A DNA stretch of 64,000 nt from CAYVTD01 sp964454445 (GTDB lineage Bacteria > Bacteroidota > Ignavibacteria > Kapaibacteriales > UBA2268), in contig CAYVTD010000003.1 of NCBI GenBank assembly GCA_964454445.1, positions 49,366-113,365 of the forward strand, in the 5' to 3' direction. Below the pieces are notes generated by a model, which was not told the DNA's origin, searched no databases, and saw nothing but the letters and a program-made list of their open reading frames with translations. Positions 18,235 to 25,734 of this stretch are shown here, one piece after another. Both the position numbers and the translations under genes were made by a program. Position 1 is the stretch's first letter. Every line of letters begins with the position of its first letter.

Positions 18235-18639
18235 ATGACTACAAAACAAATACTTGAAGATTACAAGACAGTTGCCGTTGTCGGTATGTCAAAGAATCAT
18301 TCGAAGCCGGCTAATGAAGTGCCAATTCTATTACATAATAACGGTTACAATATTATACCGATCAATCCAACTGCTGATGAGATTGATGGTTTGAAATCAT
18401 ATAAATCCATTGCCGATGTGCCAGAGAAAATAGAAATCCTTGACGTTTTTCGTCCAAGCGAAGATGCTATTGAGATTACCAAGCAAGCTATCGCCCGGCG
18501 TAAGGAGAAAGGCGATATCAAAGTTATCTGGTTGCAGCTTGGCATTTTGAACGATGAAGCAAAAAAGCTTGCAGAAGAGAACGGAATTGATTTTATACAA
18601 GACAAATGTATGAAAATCGAGTTTAACAAGTATTTCTAG
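18235..18639 (+). CDS. CoA-binding domain protein (YccU-like)
   Basis: A 134-residue single-domain Rossmann protein of the CoA_binding_2 family. The nucleotide-binding start is KTVAVVGMSKNHSKPANEV, followed by the family hallmarks NIIPINPTADEIDGLKSYKSI, ILDVFRPSED and VIWLQLGILNDEAKKLAEENGI, with the Cys in QDKCMKIEF near the end. Proteins of this type bind CoA in structural studies; the physiological role is unsettled. An AAGGAG lies upstream of the ATG. It diverges from the PolX gene and its last 17 bases overlap the end of convergent rsmA. Confidence 0.88.
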   Translation: MTTKQILEDYKTVAVVGMSKNHSKPANEVPILLHNNGYNIIPINPTADEIDGLKSYKSIADVPEKIEILDVFRPSEDAIEITKQAIARRKEKGDIKVIWLQLGILNDEAKKLAEENGIDFIQDKCMKIEFNKYF

Positions 18640-19504
18640 GAAAGAACAAATCGTAAAGTAGCAAAAAATCTTCTGGCGAGAGTTCCTCTGCTCTTTTTGA
18701 AAAAAAGTCGAGTCCTTGCGACAAAGCCAAGGATTCGACTTTACTGATTGTGCTGGTATTCTCTTTGCTAATCATTGTTTCTTCAGCTATTTCATTATTA
18801 GCATTAGTCTCTTTATATTTATTAATATATGAACTTAAAGAATTCTTAAGTTTTTTTCTTCTTTGGCTGAAGGAAGCGCGTACCAATTCCATTATTTTGA
18901 TATATTTTTCTCTCGACAATGTGTCATTACGAAAAGTTATTTCAACAACAGATGAAGTTACTTCAGGTTGAGGAAAGAAACAATGGGGCGAGACATCGAA
19001 CAAAATTTTAGCATTTCCAATCAAATTGACAGCCACAGTCAGTATCCCGTAATCTTTGGTTTTTTGGGCAGCATTGAGGCGTTGTGCAACTTCTTTTTGA
19101 AGCATAATGACTGCTTTTGATATACATTTATGATTTTCTAATATTTTAAATAATATCTGACTCAAGATGTAATAAGGCAGGTTTCCGACAACTTTTATGC
19201 TATCAACACCGTTTTTTTTCACAATTTCCGGCAAATCAACCTTCAAAAAATCCTGATAAATAATCTCAATATTCTGTTTACCGGAAAATTTTTCTTTTAA
19301 AACGCTAACTGCCCTTTGGTCGATTTCGTAAGCAAGCAAGTGGACATCTTCGGAAAGCAAATCTTCAGTCAAAAAACCTGTCCCGGCACCGATTTCGACT
19401 ACAAAATCACCAGATTTGATTTGAAGGGCAGAAACAATCTTTTTTGAAATGTTTTTATCGTGCAAGAAATTCTGACCGAGAGATTTTTTTGGCTTTATAT
19501 TCAT
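18623..19504 (-). CDS. rsmA: 16S rRNA (adenine(1518)-N6/adenine(1519)-N6)-dimethyltransferase
   Basis: A 293-residue KsgA/RsmA enzyme that dimethylates two adjacent adenosines near the 3' end of 16S rRNA during small-subunit maturation. The N-terminus KPKKSLGQNFLHDKNISKKIV is diagnostic. S-adenosylmethionine motif I is VVEIGAGTGFLTEDLL, and the catalytic motif is NLPYYI in VVGNLPYYILSQILF. HCFFPQPEVTSSVVEI marks the target-recognition region. The C-terminus is about 25 residues longer than usual, with a Glu/Asn/Ser-rich insertion (NANNEIAEETMISKENTSTIS). It lies 39 bases after the EamA gene. Confidence 0.94.
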   Translation of the reverse strand: MNIKPKKSLGQNFLHDKNISKKIVSALQIKSGDFVVEIGAGTGFLTEDLLSEDVHLLAYEIDQRAVSVLKEKFSGKQNIEIIYQDFLKVDLPEIVKKNGVDSIKVVGNLPYYILSQILFKILENHKCISKAVIMLQKEVAQRLNAAQKTKDYGILTVAVNLIGNAKILFDVSPHCFFPQPEVTSSVVEITFRNDTLSREKYIKIMELVRASFSQRRKKLKNSLSSYINKYKETNANNEIAEETMISKENTSTISKVESLALSQGLDFFSKRAEELSPEDFLLLYDLFFPRNTC

Positions 19505-19543
19505 TAATCTATTACTTTAAAACATAAATACAGCTATAAATCA

Positions 19544-20434
19544 TTATTTCAAGAATACAAGTACTGCAACTCCGATAACCGCAATAATGGCGCCGGAAAC
19601 CGATTTTATCGTCGGTTTTTCTTTGTAGAAAATATAAGTAAGTGGAAGTATTATTATCGGAGTAGTTGACATCAAGGTTGAAGCGACTCCTACAATTGTA
19701 TGTCGAATCGCCTCGAAGCTGAAAAATATTCCTAGATAAGGTCCGATAATCGAAGCGGCAAGCACCATCCAAAGGGCTTTGCTATCTTTATAAAAAAGTG
19801 TTATTGGATTGCTAAACCGCTTCATCAACATCGTTGTTGGAATAAGGACCAGGACTGCCGTGATGATTCGGTAAAATGTGGCTGTGATGCCATTTATATC
19901 GCCTTCTAAGAAAGCCATTTTTGCGACCACCAAGCCAGTGCCTTGTCCAGCAGCGGCAATAAAACCAAAAATAATACCAAGGCTAGATATCTTGAATTTA
20001 CTGTTATTGTTCTCTCGTTCGAGGACAACAATAGAAATACCAATCAGAGTTATAACAATGCCTAAAACTCCAACGAGTGACAGCCCTTCATCGATTACAA
20101 AAAAAGCAAGAATTGCCGCTATTGCAGGATTGAACGACATTATCAGCATAGTTATTCTTGGGCCAATATCTTTATATGCACGAAATAAAAAAGTATCGCC
20201 AATGACTAGTCCGATAATTCCGCTAAGTGATAAATAAATTAGCTGATTACGTGATATTTGAAAACTTATGCCGGCTACGCACATCGTGCCTGCAAGCAAT
20301 ATCGATGCAGTTATCATTCTGTTTATATTCAAAGCTATCGAGCCAATCCTCCGGGAAACGGCTGTAAATAAAAAAGACGAAAACGACCACAAAATAGCAG
20401 CTGCAAGTGCGTACCCCTCACCAATAAAAGTCAT
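19544..20434 (-). CDS. EamA-family (DMT superfamily) transporter
   Basis: A 296-residue inner-membrane protein with about ten hydrophobic helices arranged as two EamA repeats (about 5-140 and 150-295), typical of the drug/metabolite transporter superfamily. The first repeat starts GEGYALAAAILWSFSSFLF; the second starts LGIIFGFIAAAGQGTGLVVAK and ends in IAVIGVAVLVFL. Substrates of such proteins include amino acids, sugars and nucleotides; none can be assigned here. It lies upstream of rsmA on the same strand and may share its transcript. Confidence 0.88.
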   Translation of the reverse strand: MTFIGEGYALAAAILWSFSSFLFTAVSRRIGSIALNINRMITASILLAGTMCVAGISFQISRNQLIYLSLSGIIGLVIGDTFLFRAYKDIGPRITMLIMSFNPAIAAILAFFVIDEGLSLVGVLGIVITLIGISIVVLERENNNSKFKISSLGIIFGFIAAAGQGTGLVVAKMAFLEGDINGITATFYRIITAVLVLIPTTMLMKRFSNPITLFYKDSKALWMVLAASIIGPYLGIFFSFEAIRHTIVGVASTLMSTTPIIILPLTYIFYKEKPTIKSVSGAIIAVIGVAVLVFLK

Positions 20435-20493
20435 TTTTTTCTAAGCCAAAGTATCTATTTTAAAAAGAGTTATTTACAATATATATTTAATGC

Positions 20494-21234
20494 TTAATTC
20501 ATCTGTTCAATTTCTGTCAGAATTTGCTTCCAAGAATTGACAGAGGCATCGGCTCTGCTTGTTTCTGGATTGCCCTGATTTAAAAAAGCTGTCGAATCGC
20601 CAGTGTAAAGTATAGCTTTCATACCAATGTCTTTAGCTCCAGCTATATCGGTGCGTTCTATATCTCCAATGTGAAGGGCTTCTTGAGGCAAACACTGCAA
20701 TTCATCTAAAACTTTGAAAAACGCTTTGGGAGATGGCTTTGACACTCCTGTCTCGTTGCTGAAACTAAATGCCGAAAAATAATCAAAAATTTCGTTTTTT
20801 TTCATCAATGTTCGCATTGCCGAGCCTGGTGAAAACCCTGTATCGGATACAATTGCCAATTTATATTTTTGGCTTAATACTTCCAAAGCATTTTTAACAC
20901 CTTCAATTATTTTAGGCGGAGAAGTTAAAATGCTTTGCTCAAAAGCTATTAGCACTTCCTCAATGGATTCGTTATCTTTGGGTAGTTTTAAAAAATCCCA
21001 AATGAAAATCAGCATTTCGCGGGGAGAAGGAGTCCGTTGTTCTTCTTTCCAAATATCATTAAAAGTAGCCCAAGAGGCTTGGACCGCTTTGCTGAACTCA
21101 TCGCCCATCACTGTTATTCCGTGTTTGTCGATTGCGTTGAGTAATGCAATCTGGCGGGCATTATTCCTGCCTGTACCGTTGCTCGAATCGAATAATGTAT
21201 TCCAAAAATCTATCGTTATCACTTTTAAAGGCAT
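20494..21234 (-). CDS. HAD-superfamily hydrolase with DFWNT motif I
   Basis: A 246-residue HAD-fold protein, taking the ATG at 21234; a TTG at 21273 in the same frame would add 13 residues without a better ribosome site. Motif I is ITIDFWNTLF, so the nucleophile Asp is present but the second Asp of the usual D-x-D is Trp. Motif II is AIVSDTG, the Lys is in GVSKPSPKAF, and motif IV is IGDIERTDIAGAKDIGM. A helical cap (about 15-95) makes it subfamily I, like phosphoglycolate phosphatase. Without the second Asp, activity may be altered or directed to another leaving group. The gene is alone, 59 bases before the EamA gene. Confidence 0.82.
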   Translation of the reverse strand: MPLKVITIDFWNTLFDSSNGTGRNNARQIALLNAIDKHGITVMGDEFSKAVQASWATFNDIWKEEQRTPSPREMLIFIWDFLKLPKDNESIEEVLIAFEQSILTSPPKIIEGVKNALEVLSQKYKLAIVSDTGFSPGSAMRTLMKKNEIFDYFSAFSFSNETGVSKPSPKAFFKVLDELQCLPQEALHIGDIERTDIAGAKDIGMKAILYTGDSTAFLNQGNPETSRADASVNSWKQILTEIEQMN

Positions 21235-21411
21235 ATCTCGAAAATCTTTATTGAATAAAACAGAACCAAGCAAAAATAAGGAAATTTCTGCAAAAATCCA
21301 GTTTTCATCTAAATAAATCGGATTTTTTTGTATTATTCATAAATCATTGAAATTTGCTACTCTTAATTTTTTTTAGGAGATTTGTAATATATTAATTTAT
21401 GAAAGAAGAAA

Positions 21412-22020
21412 ATGAATCTGGAGATTTGCGACAATGCTATTATCAATTCGATTTTTGCTATGATCTTGATATTTTGTGCAAGAATCGTTGATGTTAGTAT
21501 TGGTACCGTTCGCATTATACTTATTAGCAAGGGGTTCAAGCGGGTAGCACCCATTATTGGTTTTTTTGAGAGTTTCGTCTGGATACTTGCCATTGCACAA
21601 ATAATGCAAAACCTTACAAATATTTTCAATTATTTTGCATTTGCAGCCGGTTTTGCCACCGGCACTTGGACAGGAATGAAAATCGAAGAGAAGCTGTCCA
21701 TCGGCAAAGTCGCTCTTAGAGTTATCACCCGAATGGAAGCTTATGATTTACTTGATAAGCTCTCAGATTTAAAAGATATTTCAATAACAAGTATGGATGC
21801 TGACGGTAAATATGGGCATGTCAAGATATTTTTCATGGTGGTAAGGCGCAAACAAATCCCCGAATTGATTAGATTAATCAACGAATATAACCCCAAGGCT
21901 TTTTACACAATCGAAGATGTAAGATTTGTAAATGCAGAACTTGCCCATATTAAGAAACCAGACCATCCGTCAATTTTTAATCCATCTAATCTGCGAAAAG
22001 CTTTTATTATTAAAAAATAA
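21412..22020 (+). CDS. UPF0316 / DUF2179 family membrane protein
   Basis: A 202-residue protein of the UPF0316 family. Three membrane segments lie in the first ~90 residues; conserved signatures are CARIVDVSIGTVRIILISKG and FESFVWILAIAQIMQNL, then FAAGFATGTWTGMKIEEKL. The soluble C-terminal part (about 100-180) is a DUF2179 domain, a ferredoxin-like module, with RVITRMEAYDLLDKL and KIFFMVVRRKQIPELIRLI. The role is unknown; DUF2179 domains occur in membrane proteins thought to sense small ligands. No operon partner is evident; a 381-base gap follows. Confidence 0.85.
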   Translation: MNLEICDNAIINSIFAMILIFCARIVDVSIGTVRIILISKGFKRVAPIIGFFESFVWILAIAQIMQNLTNIFNYFAFAAGFATGTWTGMKIEEKLSIGKVALRVITRMEAYDLLDKLSDLKDISITSMDADGKYGHVKIFFMVVRRKQIPELIRLINEYNPKAFYTIEDVRFVNAELAHIKKPDHPSIFNPSNLRKAFIIKK

Positions 22021-22401
22021 AGAAGCTATTGTTTGAAGTTGAACAAATCAATTTGATATAAAGTATAATTACTTTATTGTAATAAATGAAGGTTTGGCAA
22101 TATTTTTGTAGTGAATTGTTTTATTATATATTTTCATCTTATTAAAAGGTTTGTTTCATTAAATGGACTTTATTATATTTTATTAAAGCTTTTTGATGTT
22201 GACCAGATTTTAGAGAAAGTTCTATCAAGAAATATGAAAAAATATTAATCATAATAATCAAAAAATGTAAAAAATTAAGTAGTTTTACTGATTGATTCCG
22301 TTTTGATGAGTGGTTATTTTTGTGAATATTCGTATTTAAGGTACTATATAATAAAAAAAAGTTAATTCTAAGAATGAGAATAAATAAAGCAGGAGGCAGG
22401 G
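22021..22401. other. 381-base non-coding leader region upstream of the tail-fibre-like gene
   Basis: Very AT-rich. The only structure I can support is a Bacteroidota-type promoter at 22283-22322 and the AGGAGG ribosome site at 22391-22396. No RNA gene or convincing ORF is visible in the first 260 bases. Confidence 0.6.
22283..22322 (+). promoter_or_regulatory. predicted sigma-A promoter with shared upstream element
   Basis: The sequence TTTTACTGATTG (22283-22294) is followed by exactly 20 bases and then TATTTTTG (22315-22322). This fits the Bacteroidota primary-sigma consensus of a TTG-type -33 box and TAnnTTTG -7 box. The same 12-mer, the same 20-base spacer and a matching -7 box occur at 37193-37232 before another surface gene. 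The expected transcript has a leader of about 70-75 bases ending in a strong AGGAGG site. Prediction only. Confidence 0.6.
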
Positions 22402-25233
22402 ATGAACTGCAAAACCAATACTATTTTTAAATATAAAGCTAAGGTATTTTCATTAAAAAAAACAATTTCAGTAATGGCTGTAATTGCTTTATTAATTTTT
22501 CTATCGATCAGTCAGATCTTAGCTCAATCTGACAATGTAGGTATTGGAACGACGACACCAAATGCCTCTGCTTTGTTAGATTTAGTTTCGACTAATAAAG
22601 GATTTTTGGCGCCGAGAATGACTCAAGCGCAAAGGATAGCAATAAGCAGCCCCGCTGCCGGCTTGATTGTGTTTCAAACCGACAATACTCCCGGATATTT
22701 TTACTTTGATGGCTCAAGCTGGTTAAGATTTGTAAGTAATACAGCGACTATCCCATTTAATTTGATTTCAAGTGGTACTAATACAACGGCAGCTATGCTT
22801 GTAGGCACTGGTGCTTCACTTGCTCCAATTGGCACAGGCTATATTCAATCAAACAGATTTGTAGGAAGCGGTTCAACCAGCGATGCCGTTGATTTAGCTA
22901 CTGCCGAGATAGCAGGCATTTTGCCCGTAGCCAATGGAGGCACGGGATTAAGCTCAGTTGCAACAGACGGTCAATTATTAATAGGCAATGGGACAGGATA
23001 TACATTAAGCACACTCACAGCCGGTACTGGCATAAGCATAAGTAATTCAGCCGGGGGAATAGAAATATCTGCTAATCCTGGGGGGATAGACCATGGGAGT
23101 TTAAGCGGTTTGTCAGACGACGACCATACGCAATACGCATTGTTAGCAGGTCGTGGCGCAGGTCAGACATTGAGTGGGGGAACCGCTGCGAATGGAAATT
23201 TGACATTAAGCACGACGAGCCATACAACAAAAGGAAATTATATTTTAGCTGACCTGACAAGCAATGGAGTTTTAAAAACGAGTTCGGGGAATGGGACATT
23301 AACAGTCGGTAGTGTTGTTTTAACAAGCGAAGTAAGCGGCATTTTGCCCGTAGCCAATGGAGGCACGGGATTAAGCTCAGTTGCAACAGACGNNNNNNNN
23401 NNNNNNNNNNNNNNNNNNNNNNNNNNNNNNNNNNNNNNNNNNNNNNNNNNNNNNNNNNNNNNNNNNNNNNNNNNNNNNNNNNNNNNNNNNNNTGTTTTAA
23501 CAAGCGAAGTAAGCGGCATTTTGCCCGTAGCCAATGGAGGCACGGGAGTATCAACAATAACAGGAATGCTGAAAGGAAACGGAACGTCCTCTTTTACAGG
23601 CGTTACGAATACAGCGGGTAATGTAACTTTTTGGTCAGATGCAAATACTATAAGTGGTTCAAGTGATTTCACCTGGGATGATAATGGAAAAATTTTATCT
23701 CTTTCTTCGGGAACAATAAATGTTGATGGCATTAATATCGACAAGCATTTTAAATTAACTGCAGGAGCTAATACCGGTTATGTTTTAACTTCAGATGCTT
23801 CTGGAAATGCCTCTTGGAAGCAAGCAAATGCAAGTGGCTGGCAATTAGAGGGAAATATACTAACGGGAACAGGGATTCTTGGAACAAAATCAGGGCATGA
23901 TATTTCTGTTATTACCAATGATATTGAAAGAATGAAAGTTTTATCTTCCGGCGGTGTTGAAATCACTAATTCTTTAACTGTTGGCAACTCTCTATCGGTT
24001 TCTGCAGGTGGAGCAGATATAACCGGGAAAACAGATATAACGGGAGATGTCGATATAACAGGAAAAGCTGTTGTTACCGGTTCAATTTCTGCCGGTTCAA
24101 GTTCTACTATTAGCGGAAATCTGAATATTACTTCAAACAATGAACTGCGGTTATATCATAATGATAATTATACAGGATTCAAGGCACCTTCAACTTTAGC
24201 AAATGATTTTATGTTTTCCTTGCCAGAGGATTACGGTACAAATGGGCAATTTTTAACAACTTTGGGTGATGGTTCGCTATCTTGGACAACACCGCAAAGC
24301 TCGACTGTTTCACTCCCTTCTGGTACAAGCGGGCAGACAATGCGACACGACGGCACAGGTTGGGCGGCTAGCGATTTTTTAACTAATGATGGTAGTGTAG
24401 TTGCTATTAATAATGCAAATCCATCTGGAAATGTTGTTCTTGATGTCGGTGGTAATGCCAAGTTTTCTGGATATCTTTCTGCTGATGGCAGCTCTACTAT
24501 AAACAATGATTTTTATGTTACTAATGACTTGAATGTTGATGGTGTGGCTCGTTTTGGAACAGCCTCAAGCACAGTAAGCGTTCTGATTAATGGTGATTTA
24601 GAAGTAACTGGGCATATTGATCCGATTTCTTTGACCTTGCAACCCCAAACGAATGCGCCATCGGGTAACACAAAAGGAAAAATGTATTATGATAATACAG
24701 AAGGATTGAAGGTAAATGATGGCAGTAAATGGAACTCCATACCAATAGCAGCTACTTCGAAGACTTATAGCAGGGTAAGAGCATATTTGAGTTCAGATAC
24801 GTCTATTTCAAAAAATACTTGGACAAAAATCCCATTTAACGTAGAAAATTTTGACAGTGGTAATGAATTTGATAACAGCTCAAATTATAGATTTACTGCT
24901 GTATCTTCAGGTTATTATCAAGTGAATGCCCGGACAGAGATTACCACTATGTACCAAAGTAGTAAATCTTATGTAACGATAGCTATTTATAAAAATGGGA
25001 GTATGTATTCTCAAGGAAATATTAATCAGATTTATTCTATTGTTGATGAAATAAAAATTGATACCAGGGACAACAATGCGCCAAATGTTTCTGATATTGT
25101 GTTCTTGAGTGCAGGTCAATATATTGAAATATGGTCATACTATTGTGCTAATGGTGGTAATAATGCTACTTTGGAAGGTGATGCCGACGGCAGCAAAACA
25201 TATTTTTCTATTCACAAGTTAAGTGATGAATAA
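22402..25233 (+). CDS. secreted phage-tail-fibre-like repeat protein (internal assembly gap)
   Basis: A protein of at least 943 residues with an N-terminal signal segment ending near ISQILAQS (residue ~43). The mature part begins VGIGTTTPNASALLDL and then LAPRMTQAQRIAI, a start common to Bacteroidota surface proteins. Next come repeats such as ILPVANGGTGLSSVATDG and HGSLSGLSDDDHTQYALL, closely resembling phage tail-fibre repeats; the unit is 141 codons. A stretch of short beta repeats (ADITGKTDITGDVDITGK) follows. The last ~150 residues look like a C1q/TNF-type jelly roll (KNTWTKIPFNVENFD, GYYQVNARTEI). The 100-N gap at 23393-23492 sits in the repeats, so true length is unknown. AGGAGG lies five bases before the ATG. 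Probably a trimeric fibre at the cell surface. Confidence 0.8.
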   Translation: MNCKTNTIFKYKAKVFSLKKTISVMAVIALLIFLSISQILAQSDNVGIGTTTPNASALLDLVSTNKGFLAPRMTQAQRIAISSPAAGLIVFQTDNTPGYFYFDGSSWLRFVSNTATIPFNLISSGTNTTAAMLVGTGASLAPIGTGYIQSNRFVGSGSTSDAVDLATAEIAGILPVANGGTGLSSVATDGQLLIGNGTGYTLSTLTAGTGISISNSAGGIEISANPGGIDHGSLSGLSDDDHTQYALLAGRGAGQTLSGGTAANGNLTLSTTSHTTKGNYILADLTSNGVLKTSSGNGTLTVGSVVLTSEVSGILPVANGGTGLSSVATDXXXXXXXXXXXXXXXXXXXXXXXXXXXXXXXXXXVLTSEVSGILPVANGGTGVSTITGMLKGNGTSSFTGVTNTAGNVTFWSDANTISGSSDFTWDDNGKILSLSSGTINVDGINIDKHFKLTAGANTGYVLTSDASGNASWKQANASGWQLEGNILTGTGILGTKSGHDISVITNDIERMKVLSSGGVEITNSLTVGNSLSVSAGGADITGKTDITGDVDITGKAVVTGSISAGSSSTISGNLNITSNNELRLYHNDNYTGFKAPSTLANDFMFSLPEDYGTNGQFLTTLGDGSLSWTTPQSSTVSLPSGTSGQTMRHDGTGWAASDFLTNDGSVVAINNANPSGNVVLDVGGNAKFSGYLSADGSSTINNDFYVTNDLNVDGVARFGTASSTVSVLINGDLEVTGHIDPISLTLQPQTNAPSGNTKGKMYYDNTEGLKVNDGSKWNSIPIAATSKTYSRVRAYLSSDTSISKNTWTKIPFNVENFDSGNEFDNSSNYRFTAVSSGYYQVNARTEITTMYQSSKSYVTIAIYKNGSMYSQGNINQIYSIVDEIKIDTRDNNAPNVSDIVFLSAGQYIEIWSYYCANGGNNATLEGDADGSKTYFSIHKLSDE
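22918..23550 (+). repeat. 423-base in-frame tandem repeat interrupted by assembly gap
   Basis: The segment coding ILPVANGGTG begins at 22918 and again 423 bases later at 23341, with identical DNA over the following ~50 bases, and a third time at 23518 after a 100-N gap (23393-23492). One full unit is 141 codons. Completing the second unit would need about 346 bases rather than 100; 346 and 100 leave the same remainder on division by three, which is why the frame stays open. One or more whole units are probably collapsed. Confidence 0.8.
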
Positions 25234-25255
25234 TTGAAAATTTTTGATTAAAAAG

Positions 25256-25516
25256 ATGAAAAGAATTGTTAAAGCGGAATATCTCGAAGATTATAAATTA
25301 ATAATTGAGTTCGACAACGGGGAAAGCCGGTTGATTGACCTTGATTTTGTGTTATGCAGGGAGGACAGGGTTTTATTCAGAGAATTACAAGATTTGGAAT
25401 TGTTTAATAGGTTTTTTGTTCTTTCAGATAGTTTAAAATGGGAAAACGGCGCTTATTATTCCTCTATTTTTTTGTGGGAATTGGGCAGGACGATTAAGAT
25501 AGGGGAATATGTGTGA
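25256..25516 (+). CDS. DUF2442-family small protein
   Basis: An 86-residue protein from the ATG at 25256; a TTG at 25244 would add four residues. The sequence (VKAEYLEDYKLIIEFDNGESRLIDL, then KWENGAYYSSIFLWELG) has the shape of DUF2442 proteins, which carry a short beta-sheet and helix and are often found next to DUF4160 or other small mobile-type genes. Function is unknown. It begins 22 bases after the tail-fibre-like gene on the same strand, and its stop codon forms the first bases of a tandem repeat array. Confidence 0.6.
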   Translation: MKRIVKAEYLEDYKLIIEFDNGESRLIDLDFVLCREDRVLFRELQDLELFNRFFVLSDSLKWENGAYYSSIFLWELGRTIKIGEYV

Positions 25517-25660
25517 TCCCCCTTGTTCGCCCTTATAAATAAGGGGGCTGATATCCCCCTTGTTCGCCCTTATAAATAAGGGGGCTGATATCCCTCTTGT
25601 TCGCCCTTATAAATAAGGGGGCTGATATCCCCCTCGTTCCCCCTTATAAATAAGGGGGAG
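25515..25660. repeat. four tandem copies of a 37-base palindromic repeat
   Basis: The GTTCG of the unit recurs at 25525, 25562 and 25599, and a variant at 25636, giving an exact 37-base period. Each copy holds the inverted repeat CCCTTATAAATAAGGG flanked by C and G runs, so each can form a hairpin on either strand. The array starts at the stop codon of the DUF2442 gene. It may work as a transcript boundary or be an inert intergenic repeat family. Confidence 0.85.
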
Positions 25661-25678
25661 AAAACATAAATACGTGTT

Positions 25679-25698
25679 CTCCCTTTTTTAAAAGGGAG
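25679..25698. repeat. single palindrome CTCCCTTTTTTAAAAGGGAG
   Basis: A 20-base inverted repeat with nine-base arms, 37 bases before the giant gene. Its CCCTTTTTTAAAAGGG core is the same as in the 98-base array at 39875-40780. It contains a T run and could work as a weak terminator for the upstream genes. Confidence 0.7.
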
Positions 25699-25734
25699 TA
25701 AGAGGGATTACTAGAAAAAAATAATTAATTATAT

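Noticed and set aside
18740..18760. Third copy of the TTTACTGATTG promoter element
   Set aside because: It is an 11-base match inside the rsmA coding region, without a TAnnTTTG at 19-21 bases.
22402..25233. Prophage remnant
   Set aside because: Only the fibre-like repeats resemble phage; a signal peptide is present and no capsid, terminase, tail or integrase gene is near.
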